Assembly (NCBI RefSeq): GCF_921293095.1
Contig: NC_060252.1
Location: 37,758,881-37,822,880 of the forward strand
Length of the DNA stretch: 64,000 nucleotides
Origin: Ischnura elegans
Taxonomy: Eukaryota; Arthropoda; Insecta; Odonata; Coenagrionidae
Direction of reading: 5' to 3'
Part shown: positions 11,790-23,369 of the stretch, one piece after another
Layout of the letters: each line of letters begins with the position of its first letter
Numbering within the stretch: position 1 is the stretch's first letter
Notes under the pieces: model-generated
Told to the model about the DNA's origin: nothing
Seen by the model: the letters and a program-made list of their open reading frames with translations, nothing else
The model's database searches: none
Made by a program: the position numbers and the translations under genes

Positions 11790-12745
11790 ATTTTAAAAGC
11801 ATGGAGAAGAAATCCCGTATGAGGACCAATTCAGATTTAGGAAAAGCTGGACTAAAATTTTGGCTAATAGGCTGCTCATAGAGAAGGATATGGTGAAGAA
11901 AAAACCGAATTCCATAGCACTTTTTGACTTGGAGAAGGAATTTGGCAACGTTGATTGGAATTCGATGCTTATAATTCTGAAAGAAATTGGAGTGATGTAC
12001 AATAATCGTACTCATGTAATAATACAATTATGCACCGTTTCCATAAAAACCAAATAGCTGTGATAAAATGCGGACCTAATTGTGCATAAGCAAGAATAGG
12101 AAAAGGAGTGAGACAAGGGTGAACACTGTCTCCCGTAATTTTTAATGTTTACGTCGAGAAAGCCATAAAAAAATAGAGATAAGGAAATACTCATCAGATG
12201 CTAAATATCGAGCATGTTTCTCTACGGAAGTAAGGCTTGGACGCTGACCGCAGCAGAGAAGTGGAGAGTGAAAGCATTCGAAATGTGGTGCTACCGAAGA
12301 ATGATGAAGATAAAATGGATCGACCGAGTTAGACCATAGCCTTCATCCATAGTGATCTGTGGTTATTTAAAGGCACGGCGTCGCCACCGTGGACGGCGGC
12401 CGGCGAAAAGCCGTCCCGTCTGAAAGGGACCTTAGTTATGAGGAAGCGCTAAGAAGAATGGGAGAAAAGAGAAGTCTTCTAAAAACATTAAGGATAAGAC
12501 GGAATAACTTCACTGGCCACATTATGAGGCATGATGGTCTGATGAAAACAATCGTAGGTCAGGTGGAAGGGAAGAAGGGCAAGGGACGGTCCCGAATGAA
12601 TTACATAGGACAAGTTATAGAGGACGCGAAGGAGAAGAAATACGTCGCAATGAAAAGGCTAGAGGATATGAAAGAGAAATGGAGAGCTGCATCAAACCAA
12701 TCTTTGGATTGTTGACTAATGGCGATGATGAGAAAAAGGCTGTAG
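11790..12745 (+). pseudogene. Decayed LINE reverse transcriptase (second family) with internal deletion
   Basis: Fragments of one LINE ORF read in order across three frames. 11820-12057 gives EDQFRFRKS, FDLEKEFGNVDW (motif A) and ILKEIGV. A frameshift follows, then 12039-12175 gives IAVIKCGPNCA, GKGVRQG-TLSPVIFNVYVE (motif B) with in-frame stops. 12214-12330 gives MFLYGSKAWTLTAAEKWRV and FEMWCYRRMMKIKW. 12434-12715 gives EEALRRMGEKRSLLKTL, NNFTGHIMRHDG and the C-terminal AASNQSLDC followed by a stop. The segment with the FADD motif is missing between about 12180 and 12205. The 3' end is GGATTGTTGACTAATGGCGA plus a GATGATGA-like tail. The motif set fits endonuclease-RT LINEs common in arthropods (RTE- or Jockey-like; I cannot decide). 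A GC-rich insert splits the C-terminal part. Confidence 0.85.
12333..12431. mobile_element. Approx. 99-bp GC-rich insertion nested in the decayed LINE
   Basis: The LINE frame is continuous if 12333-12431 is removed: GAGTTAG before and TTAGTTATGAGG after give Arg-Val-Ser-Tyr-Glu. TTAG (12329-12332 and 12432-12435) flanks the insert and could be a 3-4 bp target duplication. The insert contains GGCACGGCGTCGCCACCGTG and GGACGGCGGCCGGCGAAAAG, far richer in GC than the host LINE. No clear terminal inverted repeat, so its class is unknown. Confidence 0.55.
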
Positions 12746-12990
12746 GCACTTTTTTCTTCATCACTTTCCCTATCGTCCACCGAATACTTTCAATAAATTA
12801 TGATCTCAAGTCTTAGTAAACGAGTCCATTGTTACACCTCTGCGTTCAGCCGACTAATACATATCGCGACGCCTAAGAGATCACTCCCAACTGCAAGATC
12901 AATCCTAAGGGGACGGACCTTGGCCTCTTAAAAAACAAAAAAATTGTGTACGATCGCCTTGACCGAGAAGTCGACGGATAAAAAGCACGC
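12746..12990. other. Non-coding spacer
   Basis: Sequence between the LINE remnant and the GC-rich promoter candidate; nothing recognised. Confidence 0.4.
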
Positions 12991-12999
12991 CCGTGCCTT

Positions 13000-13690
13000 T
13001 GAGTGAAGTTCAAAAGGGGTCATTTTCAGCACTATCGGCGGTCGCCTTCCTCGTGCGTTGGGGATGAGAAATTTTACCTTGCCATGCCCGTGAGAGGAGC
13101 TACCTCGCTACAGTTTCCATCGCGTTTTGCAACATCTCCCACTCTCCCACCACTTTGCGTGCGTACGGTGAGTCACGCGCTCCCTCGGTGGAACTCGGTG
13201 AGGAGATGGGGGAATCTCGGGAGATAAAAGTCAGGTGGACCAGAAGACCCCGGTATATACGCCCACGAGGGCACGTGTGACCCAGCGCGCATGCGCAGGT
13301 GATATTGGGCGTCAGAGAGAGACGGTTTGGAACGAGCTTGGGGATGGTGGAGCGAAGGCACGAGACGTTTCGTGAAAAAAAATAATTAAAACGAATGGAT
13401 GAAGGGGTTTGAAAACACGAGCCACGCATATAAGCGCACATGTTAGCAAAATTCACTTCCTTTGTCGTCCGGAACGTCGGAAATTTCGTAATTTCTGCCT
13501 ATTGGTGTGACGTGAAGTGTAAAAGTCTGTGTTTTGTGGAATCCGGCTCTACTCCCTTACGAATGGGTGCAGAAAAAAATCGGCACGACTGGGAATCCGT
13601 TGCGGAAATTAAAATCTGCCATCCGTCTGTTGGGAGTTAAGGTTTTTCACTGTAGCATAAAACCGTTTTAAATTTCTCGCTCTTTTGAGT
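13000..13690 (+). promoter_or_regulatory. CpG-rich upstream promoter region with NRF-1-like site
   Basis: A GC/CpG-rich block ends in a core promoter at 13691. A perfect palindrome CGCGCATGCGCA lies at 13286-13297 and matches the NRF-1 (insect erect wing) consensus (T/C)GCGCATGCGC(A/G). A GAAATTTC pair of heat-shock-like half-sites occurs near 13481-13489, but the array is incomplete. Overlapping frames on both strands are treated as by-products of the composition. Confidence 0.45.
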
Positions 13691-13726
13691 TATAAATAGA
13701 CACTGTAACGTCCGCTGAGATCAACT
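13691..13726 (+). promoter_or_regulatory. Core promoter: TATA box and initiator
   Basis: TATAAATAG at 13691-13699 is followed by TCAACT at 13721-13726. Taking A13723 as +1 puts the first T of the TATA box 32 bases upstream, the classical spacing for animal Pol II promoters. The insect initiator consensus is TCAKTY, so TCAACT is a partial match. The transcript would run to the right. Confidence 0.5.
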
Positions 13727-13885
13727 TAGTAAGTCACACTGAAGGTCACCACAAGGAAGAGAAGCGAGGAGTTTCGGTCCAGCATTCCTGCACACTTTTT
13801 GTTTACTGGAAAGTGATGGATTCAAAAGAAAATTTTACCAACAAGTTCAAGTGCGATACTACCTAGCTGTCTGCCAAAATTGAGA
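13723..13885 (+). other. Putative 5'-UTR first exon with short upstream ORF
   Basis: From the inferred start, 163 nt lead to a splice-donor-like GTGAGT at 13886-13891, preceded by A rather than the preferred G. It contains a 16-codon ORF (13816-13866, MDSKENFTNKFKCDTT). Whether this is a leader exon of a gene lying downstream outside or later in the window cannot be decided from sequence alone. Confidence 0.3.
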
Positions 13886-13899
13886 GTGAGTTTATCGTA

Positions 13900-15940
13900 T
13901 AATATACATATAGAGAAAAGATGTATTTATTTCAGTAAATAACGAGTAGATGAGGTTGTATTAAATATCGTTCAATTGATACAACTAGAAATTACGAGTA
14001 GCTGAAAGTTCATCAATTCAACAAACAAATAACATTTATCTTGGCATGTTTAAAAATTGTGCATTGTGGTGTTCAATATATTTTGAGAGAGCCTTATTAT
14101 TTTGGTAAAAACGATCAAAAGCTAATGGAATAATCACAAGATATTGTAAATAGACTGCAGAACCGATAGATTTAAAATGTCGTTTTTTCCGCAATAAATA
14201 TGGAACAATAGTATCTGCGATAGCTCAGCTTTACGATAGCTTGAGTAGGACTAGGTAAAAATAGCCTCTACATGCATAGTTGACAGCTTATTATATTTGT
14301 AAATATGTACTAACTATCTGCATGCATTTTTGGGCATGTTATAACTCGTGCATGAATCACTTACAACGCCAAGTTTTCGTTTTTCTATCACTAACTAGTA
14401 GTTTTATTAGAATGGTAGCATGTTTGTATCCGTAGCACACTCCTATTTTTTGATCTGACCGTATGCCGTTGCCCTGTGTCTTCTGGCCTGCGTCCTGCAA
14501 GCGATCGCCTTTCTGATTACGGCTAGGATGAGTGCTGCATGCCTGGTGTGGTATTACCACGTGCCACACACCTTGGTGGTAGCTTGAACGGTACCACGTA
14601 GATGTACACGTAGAAAATAGACTAAATCACTCTTAAATACCACAATGAAGAAATCGATCAATATTGAACAATTAATAGAACCAAAATACTACACATTCAT
14701 TTCATTACTTAAAATTTCTCACGTGGTGATCTCAGTGATAATATCCCCAGGGAAAGATTAAAAACAGCTATTTTAAAAAGTAATTACTCATGACTACCAA
14801 TCTAGTACAAAATATAATATTGGGTCTAACAACTTTAGCATTGGCGAATGGCGAGGAAATGTTTTGATTTCTCAGACATATGGTAAGGACGACACCTGAG
14901 TAGGACGATTGGGACATTTCCATTGGTGGACAGTAACTTCGCAGTAACGAGAAATATTTACTTTGTTTTTGCTTGTAATGGCTGCCAATATAAAGTAGTT
15001 ATTTACTCTTAAGTACTCATTATTTACTGAAGTTAATAGATAATTTCCATATGCGCGTATATTGTACATTTTTGCATGCACGTTATATTTTACATTCAAT
15101 TTTGACAGATTATCTCGTGAATCTTCTACATTTCGAAGTCTACAGTTCCAACACTATTGATAATCAATACCACCGCTTGATCGGGCTATTATACGAAAAA
15201 TTCTTCAGCTTTTGATTATTCTAAATAGGGTCGGTTAAAATTATTACTTAAAATAAAAAATTATGTACATCATATAATGACCTCAGGAGAACTTTAAAAA
15301 GGATTTTTTTTAAATATAATGCAAATGATTTGCGCCGATTACTAGTTTATCTTAAAATCTTCTTAGGTATTTGAACAAAAATTAATTAAAGTTATTAAGC
15401 AACAGTATAAAAGCCCAGTTACATTTTTGATTCTCTGCCCATCTCTACGAATTTCACGTCAAGGGATTGGAGGACCATGCTAGCTGCAAAACAAGAGGCT
15501 CTCCAGATGGCATCTTAAAATAAGAATCTTATACTCTTCCGCAAGACCGGATGTCCTTGACCAATTTGTTTCTTTTGTTCCCAGTGAACGCTAAGTGTTC
15601 TTGTGTACCCTTTCATGTTTTGCTCTGCTTCTTAAAAAGCCACCGAGACTGGTTTAATGCAAACTTATGTTAATTCCGGCAAATTCCTCCTTGCTTATGC
15701 TCCCCATTCTCCTTACCACACCTAAACATTTCTACCACAATCTTCCTCGTGGGGCTTTCAATTATATTTATCCATTTGAACGCCATACTATTCCGTTCAA
15801 TGGTCGATTAATAAATGAGACTGGTCTCCTGTATGTTGTTCCTTAATAATTCCTAGTCCCATACTTTCCTACGCAACTTCCTGTTTCTTGATTACGGTTT
15901 ATGTCCTGTCTTACAATTTCTTCATTTCCTCAACATCAGA
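13900..15940. other. Non-coding stretch, nothing firm
   Basis: AT-rich. If the promoter at 13691 is real this would be intron. Short frames at 14357-14569 and 14872-15099 (minus) have no recognised family. 15430-15900 has a pyrimidine-rich plus strand that might be antisense to an old LINE, but no motif is clear. Confidence 0.4.
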
Positions 15941-15944
15941 CATC

Positions 15945-16246
15945 ATTTTTGGTTGGTGATTGGAGGAGGCGACCGACAGCTGAGGTTATATGAGCCATCA
16001 GGGAAGGGTATGGAAGGAAAGGTGGAGAGAAACCCGGCGTCGGCATTAGCCTGCGAAAGACGCCAAGGGGACCACAGCTTAACGTCCCATCCGACGGACG
16101 GAGTGTTGCGTTTGAAATGTCCTCAACACAACATTCAAGCAGGGATCGGGAAGTCTCTGAAAATTTTCTGCCACCAGCGGGATTTGAACCAGAGCTCACA
16201 GGGTGGGGAGCTAACACTATGGTCACCACACCAACCCGATCCCCGT
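15945..16246 (-). mobile_element. tRNA-derived SINE, family A, near full length
   Basis: On the minus strand it starts GGGGATCGGGTTGGTGTGGT (tRNA-like 5' part with an A-box-like region). A B-box-like GGTTCAAATCCCGC follows, and the tRNA-unrelated body contains CATCCGTCGGATGGGACGTT and CGACGCCGGGTTTCTCTCCA. The same parts in the same order occur at 34108-34395 and, decayed, at 24580-24772 and 51965-52240. No protein coding potential; frames on both strands here are shadows of the SINE. Confidence 0.85.
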
Positions 16247-16249
16247 CAG

Positions 16250-19200
16250 ACATAATAATTAAATATTTAATTGAAGACATGAGTGCAAGAAAAAGATATA
16301 AACCAAAGGTGAAATTTCCAGAAAAATATTTTTCTTTTATGGTTCTTGAGTTCAGAGATAGGAGCATAAGATTAAAAAAATGTCTTCTGAACTTATTTGG
16401 AACTTATTATTGAAAACAATGATGTCTTCTGGAAAAGGAGAGGAGGGACTTCTTGAGCTTGTGGAAATCTCATATTTTCCAAAGCATTGGTCATTATATG
16501 CTTCTTGTTGTCAGGTATTCAATTCCACACATTATGATTTAAATCCTGTATTTTTGCCATTTGGAATTTCAGAATTGTTTTATGCTGCACCTGACATTCT
16601 ATTCTGATAGTTGTGGAAAATGATTTGTGACCTTCTTTTTCGAAATTAAATCGTGACTTAGGACCTTGATTTTGTTTGATTATTGCTCTCGTCCATCACG
16701 AATTGAACTTATTAGGTAAACACTGTTTCAGTTTACCTGTTTCGCGGAAAAAATACTTGAAAAGTCTTTTGCGCCCAGACCTCCGAAGAAAATGGGTAAA
16801 AAGAAACTAATTACAAAGTTAATATGGCATGAAATATAGGCCTCGTAACCGTATAGTTGGTCGCAATGTAGACATATATTCGCAATTATAATTATTTAGA
16901 AGCAACCATGTAGGAAATTATTCGCGATGTTGGATAAAGACCTCTATGACTTAAAAACCCATTATGAATATTCCATCTACCAAAATATTCTGGGATAAAA
17001 TAGAAAAGAGGAGTTAAGCTGTCACCTCCCTAGCTCCGATTGAAATTAGAAGGACAATTGGTCAATATGAAGCAACTTATCTGACTTATAACGAGAACAA
17101 TTTGGACTGACTCATATTTAAAAAGCAAGGAAATGTCTTTACTAAATTTTTCATAAATTATTAAGTACAGAGGCGATGGCGCGTATCCTTTAATTGGGCA
17201 CTGAATCATTTATCTAATACAAAGGACAAATAATTTCATTTTATCATGTAATGTAGATTTATTTCTTAGCAAGAGCAATCAATGACTAACTGAAATATAA
17301 TTGGTCAGCATAAAAACATACACAATATGGCCTGAGAAAATATATAGCCATGCAGTTAAAGGGATTACTCGCTCTTATAAATTCCTCCAATTAATTAAGT
17401 AAAACTGATTAAAAATATTTCCGAGTTCTCAGGAGAAGAATATTTTACTCCAAATGTATTTTTTCATAGCACACTTTTCCATTCCATCTCAAAATCGTCT
17501 TTTCCTCAATGTAACAGCTCGGATGCAGAGAAATAAAGAATGATTCAACAGTCGTCTAGAACATAAAGATTCACTTTAAGGTGTAACTAAAAGAAAACGC
17601 TTTTCTCGCTTCCACGGCATATTGCTCATTTAATATTGAATTTATAAGGCGATATGCGCTTACCGTCGTGAAAAACACGTTCTCCAAATAAGGTATCACC
17701 GTCGCCAAGGTGGCGTTTACTGCTAATGCCGGATGTAATTGGCTCAGCTCCAGACACCTTATTTTTCTTTCATCGCTCTCATGAGTATCGACAAGGGGCT
17801 CATGAGAAAGACCAGCATCTTCGGCCCGAAGATCCGGCAGACACAATCACACAACATGACCCTATTTTTTCCTCTTACCTTCAACGTCAACCCATCAAGA
17901 AGTAAAAACCGATTGGTAAGGAAATATCCTAAACCGCTAAAACTCCAAAAGGAAAGGGATTGAACGGTCACTGGGAGAGAAAGTAGCTAAAGGTACGCTC
18001 TAGTATATTTTATCTCCGATTAGTATTCTGGTTTCGTCTTCACCCTTATTCCTAGAGAGAATCAAGAGTGGATTTCCTCCAACTCACTCACTGACATGGC
18101 CGAAGCTACTCCAGGTTAACATCGTGAATAAACCTTTCTCGTAAAAAAAAGAGCACTTGCATGAAATTTCACTCCGAAAATCCAAAGTGAAACTCAGTAT
18201 CAAATATTTTATGAAGCCATCAAGCCCTTTACAAGATGACTCCTGAAATAATTTGGAGACCAACCCCTTCAGCTAGCGGAAAAAAATCTCCAAACTGAAA
18301 GAGCAAGGGATGTTGAAAGTAGGACGACAAAAAATATACAAATTTCGTAATCAAACATAGAATATAAAAGGAGTAAATAATTTTTTATTAAATGCGAAAA
18401 TTCGGACTTTTATGAGACTTCAAATTCACTGTCATGGTCATAAAATTCCCTACTGTAACAATGAAAATAATAAACTTCTAAATAATACTACCTGTAACAC
18501 GCTCAGTAAGCATCTACTTAAGTTTCTTTTGCCAGCAAATGATGAATAAATTTCACACTTCCAATTTTGTAAGTATTTGTCAATCTGTTGAAAGGGATCC
18601 ACAAACTTTTCTTGTAACATTGTAGTATTAATTATTTTGCGATTGTTCCCTAACCCAGAAATATCCACGCGTAAACAAAAAAAAACACGCAATTGCCAGA
18701 TTATTCGCGTTGTTTAGAATCCCTTAACATACGCACTAGTTACAGGCTGTCGATAAGAAGATCATTCCCTTGGCTGATTAGAAGTCCGGAACAAAAGTAG
18801 TGACTGGTTATGTCGCCAAACATAGCCATAGTAGAATAATAACCCACTATAAAAAAACGAGAGCCTAGGATCCCCGACATTTTATTTTATAAATTGAAAG
18901 ATGAATTTGAAACTGAAAGTAAACGAAAAAAAAATTCATGAATCGAACTAAATTGCTAGAATAATCAAACTTCCAAAGCTTTTATTTTAAACCAGCCGTA
19001 TAGATCAGTCTACTTAGCTATTAGAATTTGAAACAGTGGTCCAAAAATAAGAAAAGGTTGGCGACCCCTAATTTAGAATAGTACCGCGGCGGATCTGATG
19101 CAGAAGTAAGATGAACAGCGTAACCTAATGACATCAATGCAAGTCCATCAGTTCATTAAAAAAATGAACCTATGCCATTTTTTAATACAAACCCTTCAAT

Positions 19201-19384
19201 ATTTAAATCATAAATCAAGAAAACATAACAAGAAAGCAAACAACAAAAGGATATAAAAGTCTCCAGAAATGGATATTCCGATTGCCTATGACAGTCATAA
19301 ACGAGGAAGAGATTTTAGTTCTATCTGGCAAAGTTAGGCTTGGCTTGCTAGTTAATGACTGAGTGCTTCGTTTAGTGTGAGAAT
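16250..19384. other. Non-coding stretch, no gene recognised
   Basis: AT-rich, with short frames of no known family on both strands (for example 17571-17846 minus, 17739-17963 plus). One block at 18512-18550 is repeated at 20431-20468 and is annotated separately. Confidence 0.5.
18512..18550 (+). repeat. Dispersed direct repeat, copy 1
   Basis: CTTAAG(T/C)TTCTTTTGCCAGC followed by AAATGATGAATAAAT and TCAC recurs at 20431-20468 on the same strand with about two differences. The pair brackets 1.9 kb. It could be the ends of a lost element or simply two dispersed fragments. Confidence 0.65.
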
Positions 19385-19487
19385 CTTCTCAGCTTAGATC
19401 AGAGTTAGCTTCCCCGGGATATGAATCCGAGACACTTCAATCCATATCCAAGCGCTCAACTCACTGGGCTACCTAACTCCCCATTTT
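19385..19487 (-). mobile_element. tRNA-derived SINE, family B
   Basis: The minus strand reads GGGGAGTTAGGTAGCCCAGT, then GAGTTGAGCGCTTGG and a B-box GGATTCATATCCCGGGG. This tRNA-like order matches the copy at 27040-27159. Acceptor halves do not pair, so it is a SINE rather than a working tRNA gene. Confidence 0.7.
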
Positions 19488-19489
19488 AT

Positions 19490-21679
19490 ACATGTCAGCC
19501 CAATATTAATAATGGTGCAGTGAAGCAATGCAGTCACTCTTAGTAAACATTCAGTACATAAAACATCCAAGGATTAAAAATGATCCCTCAGTACATCACC
19601 ATGTACCTCAGCTCAAATGCTGGTTTGGTAATGTTGATTTCAATGAATTTAATTTTTTATTAATTTATATCAACCCATCGCTAATCTCTACTAATTCATT
19701 TTTATCGCTGCAAATATTACAAGCAGCATATCATTCCTGCCAGCGCCAGTAACACACACAACTTATGTAAAATTCTTTCCTGCCATATCTAGGACATAAA
19801 AAATGAAGCCAAACGGTAATAGGACAATAATGCCATACGGGGTAGCTGTGAATAATATTTTAGATGGGCATGGACATGGGCCTTGAGCTACGCATCACGC
19901 AGTTGGCACAAATACTTTCCTCCACCCACATGGTTCTCCGTTGAGGAAGTTGGAATAGTTTTAGCAAACTCAGAATACGCGAGCGGGATTTTTTATGCTG
20001 TTGACACCTGGAGTTTCAAAATTCCGCTCTCTGATAAGAAGTTTCCCGAGAAGAGAGCTCATAAAAAAACAACCTTGACACATCCAGGGAATTTTAAAGA
20101 AATTTTTGCGGAGAATGGGGAGATTTTCGATAAATTTCGAAGGAAAGGAAAGTACACAAAAGAAAAAAAGGTTATTGCTTGGTTCCCATCAACAAGGATT
20201 CTATGGGGGCGGTTACGATATAAATTCACAAGCCAAAAAAGCAGAATATCGCTTACCGCCCCCTAAAAAATACATTATGCTAAAAACAGGTACCGAATTT
20301 TCGCAAAGTTACTGATTACCTAAAACTCCAAAATAATCTTATCTCCTCAGAGAATTTGTGTATTTCAACGCTCTATCTTGGTGTAATTAATAATTTAATG
20401 GAATAACTAATTAACTGACAAACAAGGAACTTAAGCTTCTTTTGCCAGCAAATGATGAATAAATATCACGACAGATGGCTGATTTTACGGATGATGCCAA
20501 GAGACACACCGAAGGAGATAGGGGCTACTACGGTATTTGATTAAAAGATTAGCCTCCAAAACGAACAACGGGATTACAAGATTAACGAAGCGGCAAACCG
20601 ATCCCTCCAGGCAATACTAGCCTGCAAGTAATCACTGTGACGAGAGAAGCTTTTCACCTGCACCGGGAATGAAGTCGGTAAAATCACAGAAAATAGATAC
20701 ATAGTGTCAACCGACGTCAACCACCTCGCTTCCAAATTAATAAATCATTATTGCTCTGTATTAGGAGAGACACGAAACCAGTTATGGGTTAATAGAAGCA
20801 GCAAATATACCACATGACAGCCCTTGTCTTCAAACACGTTTTTCTCCTTCATCTCAGTATACCCTATATCTCTCGGCACGTTTCCGAGCTTCTCTTTTTC
20901 TACTTACGCGCTTACGGAACATCTCAACCTCCATCACAACTTTATCTCCAAATCGCTTTTTGCAAATTGAATTCTCTACTTCTACATTCTTTTAATTTCT
21001 TCTAAAAGATCATGATTCTTTAACAACCGGTATTACCATAGATAAAATAGCCAATACAGTATAGAACTCATATCCTCCTCCTGAGGCGTATTTATAATCT
21101 CCATATCCTCGACTAGGATCGATAATTATGGAACCTATCCTAAAGGGGAACAGAACCCATGTAATTACGGTTTATTTTATGGTGTTCATTCCGCTAAGTC
21201 TTATTTTATACTTTTTCGCTAAAAAACTATTACAGTAAAAATACTATTATAACCTTTAATGTCTCCAGTCTAGATAATTATAATATTAGACTGTATTTGA
21301 ATCGCTAAGTCACAAATGATTTATATTGGATTGAATCAAGCTAAAATAATATCAAAATGTTTTGATTGATTACTCGTACCTTCTGCGGTACTCCAATAAC
21401 TCCCAAAACTCTCTCAAGCCGCGTGTAGGTAATAAAACGAGTCTTTTCAACTAGGAAATTACCTATGAGATGAGGCATGATTTCCTCCTTTCCGTGATTG
21501 CGGCACATATATCAGAAAATAAGCCATATTAGCTAAAATAAGTCTCCTTTCAAGCATAACGTAATACAACGACGTCATCGTCCCTGTCCCCACTCTATGT
21601 ATAAGGTACCACAAACCTTTCCCAACCTTCATCTTAGTATCACGCTAAAGATGACTGATACAATTTTATCATGTGAATT
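19490..21679. other. Non-coding stretch with one imperfect hairpin
   Basis: The longest frame (19883-20266, 127 codons) has no recognisable domain. Its end overlaps an imperfect inverted repeat, GGGGGCGGTTACGATA at 20205-20220 and TATCGCTTACCGCCCCC at 20247-20263. Repeat copy 2 (CTTAAGCTTCTTTTGCCAGC, 20431-20468) also lies here. No RNA gene seen. Confidence 0.45.
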
Positions 21680-22044
21680 AACAGTCTTCATATAAATTTA
21701 AGTAAATGAAAGGTCGTAGCACTTTTCCACAAGAATTCTACTAGTGCTACGACCTTTCATTTACTTAAATATGTCTAACTTCCACCAATTGAAGCCTGAA
21801 TCTGTTGAACTTAGTCTTCATATAAAGTTGGTGCGAAGGCTTCCGCAGTGCGCTGGTACTGTACGCTGCATTTTCCGGGTTTCACCGCGTCGTGGTTGCG
21901 TTGGTGACAACAGTTTCTCCTGCATTCCAGCAGGCGTCTTCAGGTCGAAGTGAAGACGCCTGCTGGAATGCAGGAGAAACTGTTGTCACCAACGCAACCA
22001 CGACGCGGTGAAACCCGGAAAATGCAGCCAACAGTCTTCATATA
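21680..22044. mobile_element. Composite palindromic insertion with 15-bp target duplication (PLE-terminal-like)
   Basis: The exact direct repeat AACAGTCTTCATATA flanks the locus at 21680-21694 and 22030-22044. Inside are two palindromes. The first has perfect 28-bp arms (21696-21723 and 21743-21770, 19-nt loop). The second has perfect 78-bp arms (21865-21942 and 21951-22028, 8-nt loop). A third, 12-bp copy of AGTCTTCATATA lies between them near 21812. The 78-bp arm carries TGAAGACGCCTGCTGGAATG and GCAGGAGAAACTGTTGTC, related to units at 23370-23469, 23689-23790 and 50265-50345. Perfect arms imply a recent event or gene conversion. The PLE assignment is inference from the ribozyme-like core. 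Confidence 0.8.
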
Positions 22045-23369
22045 CTCTGAACTAATACTCTTCGACGATAATTACGCCACAATTGCATAGTTTAACAAAA
22101 TAATTTATTGTAGATTTTCACTTGTTGTTTAAAAAAGACTGCCGTCATACAAAAATGCTCCCAGATAAAAAAAGAAAACTTGGAGTAAATAAAAGCTTTC
22201 AATGGCTGTATTTTAATTAGAAGGTACAAATGCAGTCGGTAATCAGCTTCTTCAGCCTACTTTAGGGTCACATTCTTTTAGCAAACGAATTTTGACTTTA
22301 ATAAATGAATTTGTTCGGTAATATCTCAAAAAGCACCATGGTGAGAAACAATAAGTTTGTAATATAAAATAATAATATTGATAATATAAAAAACTACTAC
22401 GATGGTTATGATTAAATGGCACATATAATTTTAATAACTTCCTGCATTTTTATGCCAGCTTTTGCAAGCGTTCATCACAATGAGACTAAATTGTAAAAAA
22501 ACTCTAAATTATAAATAAGTCAAGAAAGAAAATTTATACTTATATTTAGACCTTAAACTTCAGCAACAAACCTACTTTCGAAATAAACCATCACTCGAAG
22601 CCGGAGTAAATTTAACTGACGAATACGTACAAAACAGTGGTATAAGGGAAATGATGAGAACTTCACTTTATTACCCACGAACATCAGGCAATCTTAAACC
22701 TATTCCATTTTAAACAACAAATCGCAGTTAAATTTGCCAAATAATAGGTTCCAACAGCAAGAGACAGTATAATGTTGAAATTAAACTTAAATTCACCATG
22801 ATATAAATTCAAGATGCAAAATTACCGCAGATATCCCAAGCATCGGGTAGTAGAAGGTTGACAGGTAAATGAATGCCTCCATGGATTCTTCTGAATTGAG
22901 GCTATTATGTTTCTCTCATCCAATAATAAACTAGCGAGGTGCCCATTTATTAGAAACAAACAATCGAAAGGCAATAGATACTGGCGAGCAAAGCGTCAGA
23001 AAATCAATTCAAGATGAAAGAAAATGACTTGAAACAGGAGATCCGCATTATAAATAGCCCAGGGCAGAGTTTCGGTAAAATGAGGATTTGTGGTCACCTT
23101 AAAACCATTCGATCTTACTCTCTAGAATGAGCATTTCTTCCCTCCGCCAACGGAACGCTTAGTTACGGGATGCATATATTACTCTCGAACGCTCTCGTAT
23201 ATTGTCTTTTTTGGTAAGAGATTATACCTTCAAACTTATGGTCTTCAAATCTAAAATTTTTCAAGAATTAATAGAAGACCTTTATCAGCGTGATCCTCCT
23301 TCTCAAACATAACAAATTGAATATGATAACTGTTGAGGTAAAATTTCAAAATTTTAGGCACAGGAAAAT
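22045..23369. other. Non-coding stretch, nothing recognised
   Basis: AT-rich with few open frames. No repeats or RNA structures noticed. Confidence 0.5.

Noticed and set aside
13476..13500. Heat-shock element array upstream of the TATA box
   Set aside because: Only one good GAA-TTC pair; the third module is broken, so a heat-shock promoter is not supported.
15430..15900. Possible antisense LINE endonuclease fragment (CVGKYG-like peptide on the minus strand)
   Set aside because: Only a few residues fit, with frequent stops; cannot be told from chance.
19883..20266. 127-codon plus-strand frame
   Set aside because: No recognised family; its end runs into an imperfect inverted repeat; no splice signals that define an exon.
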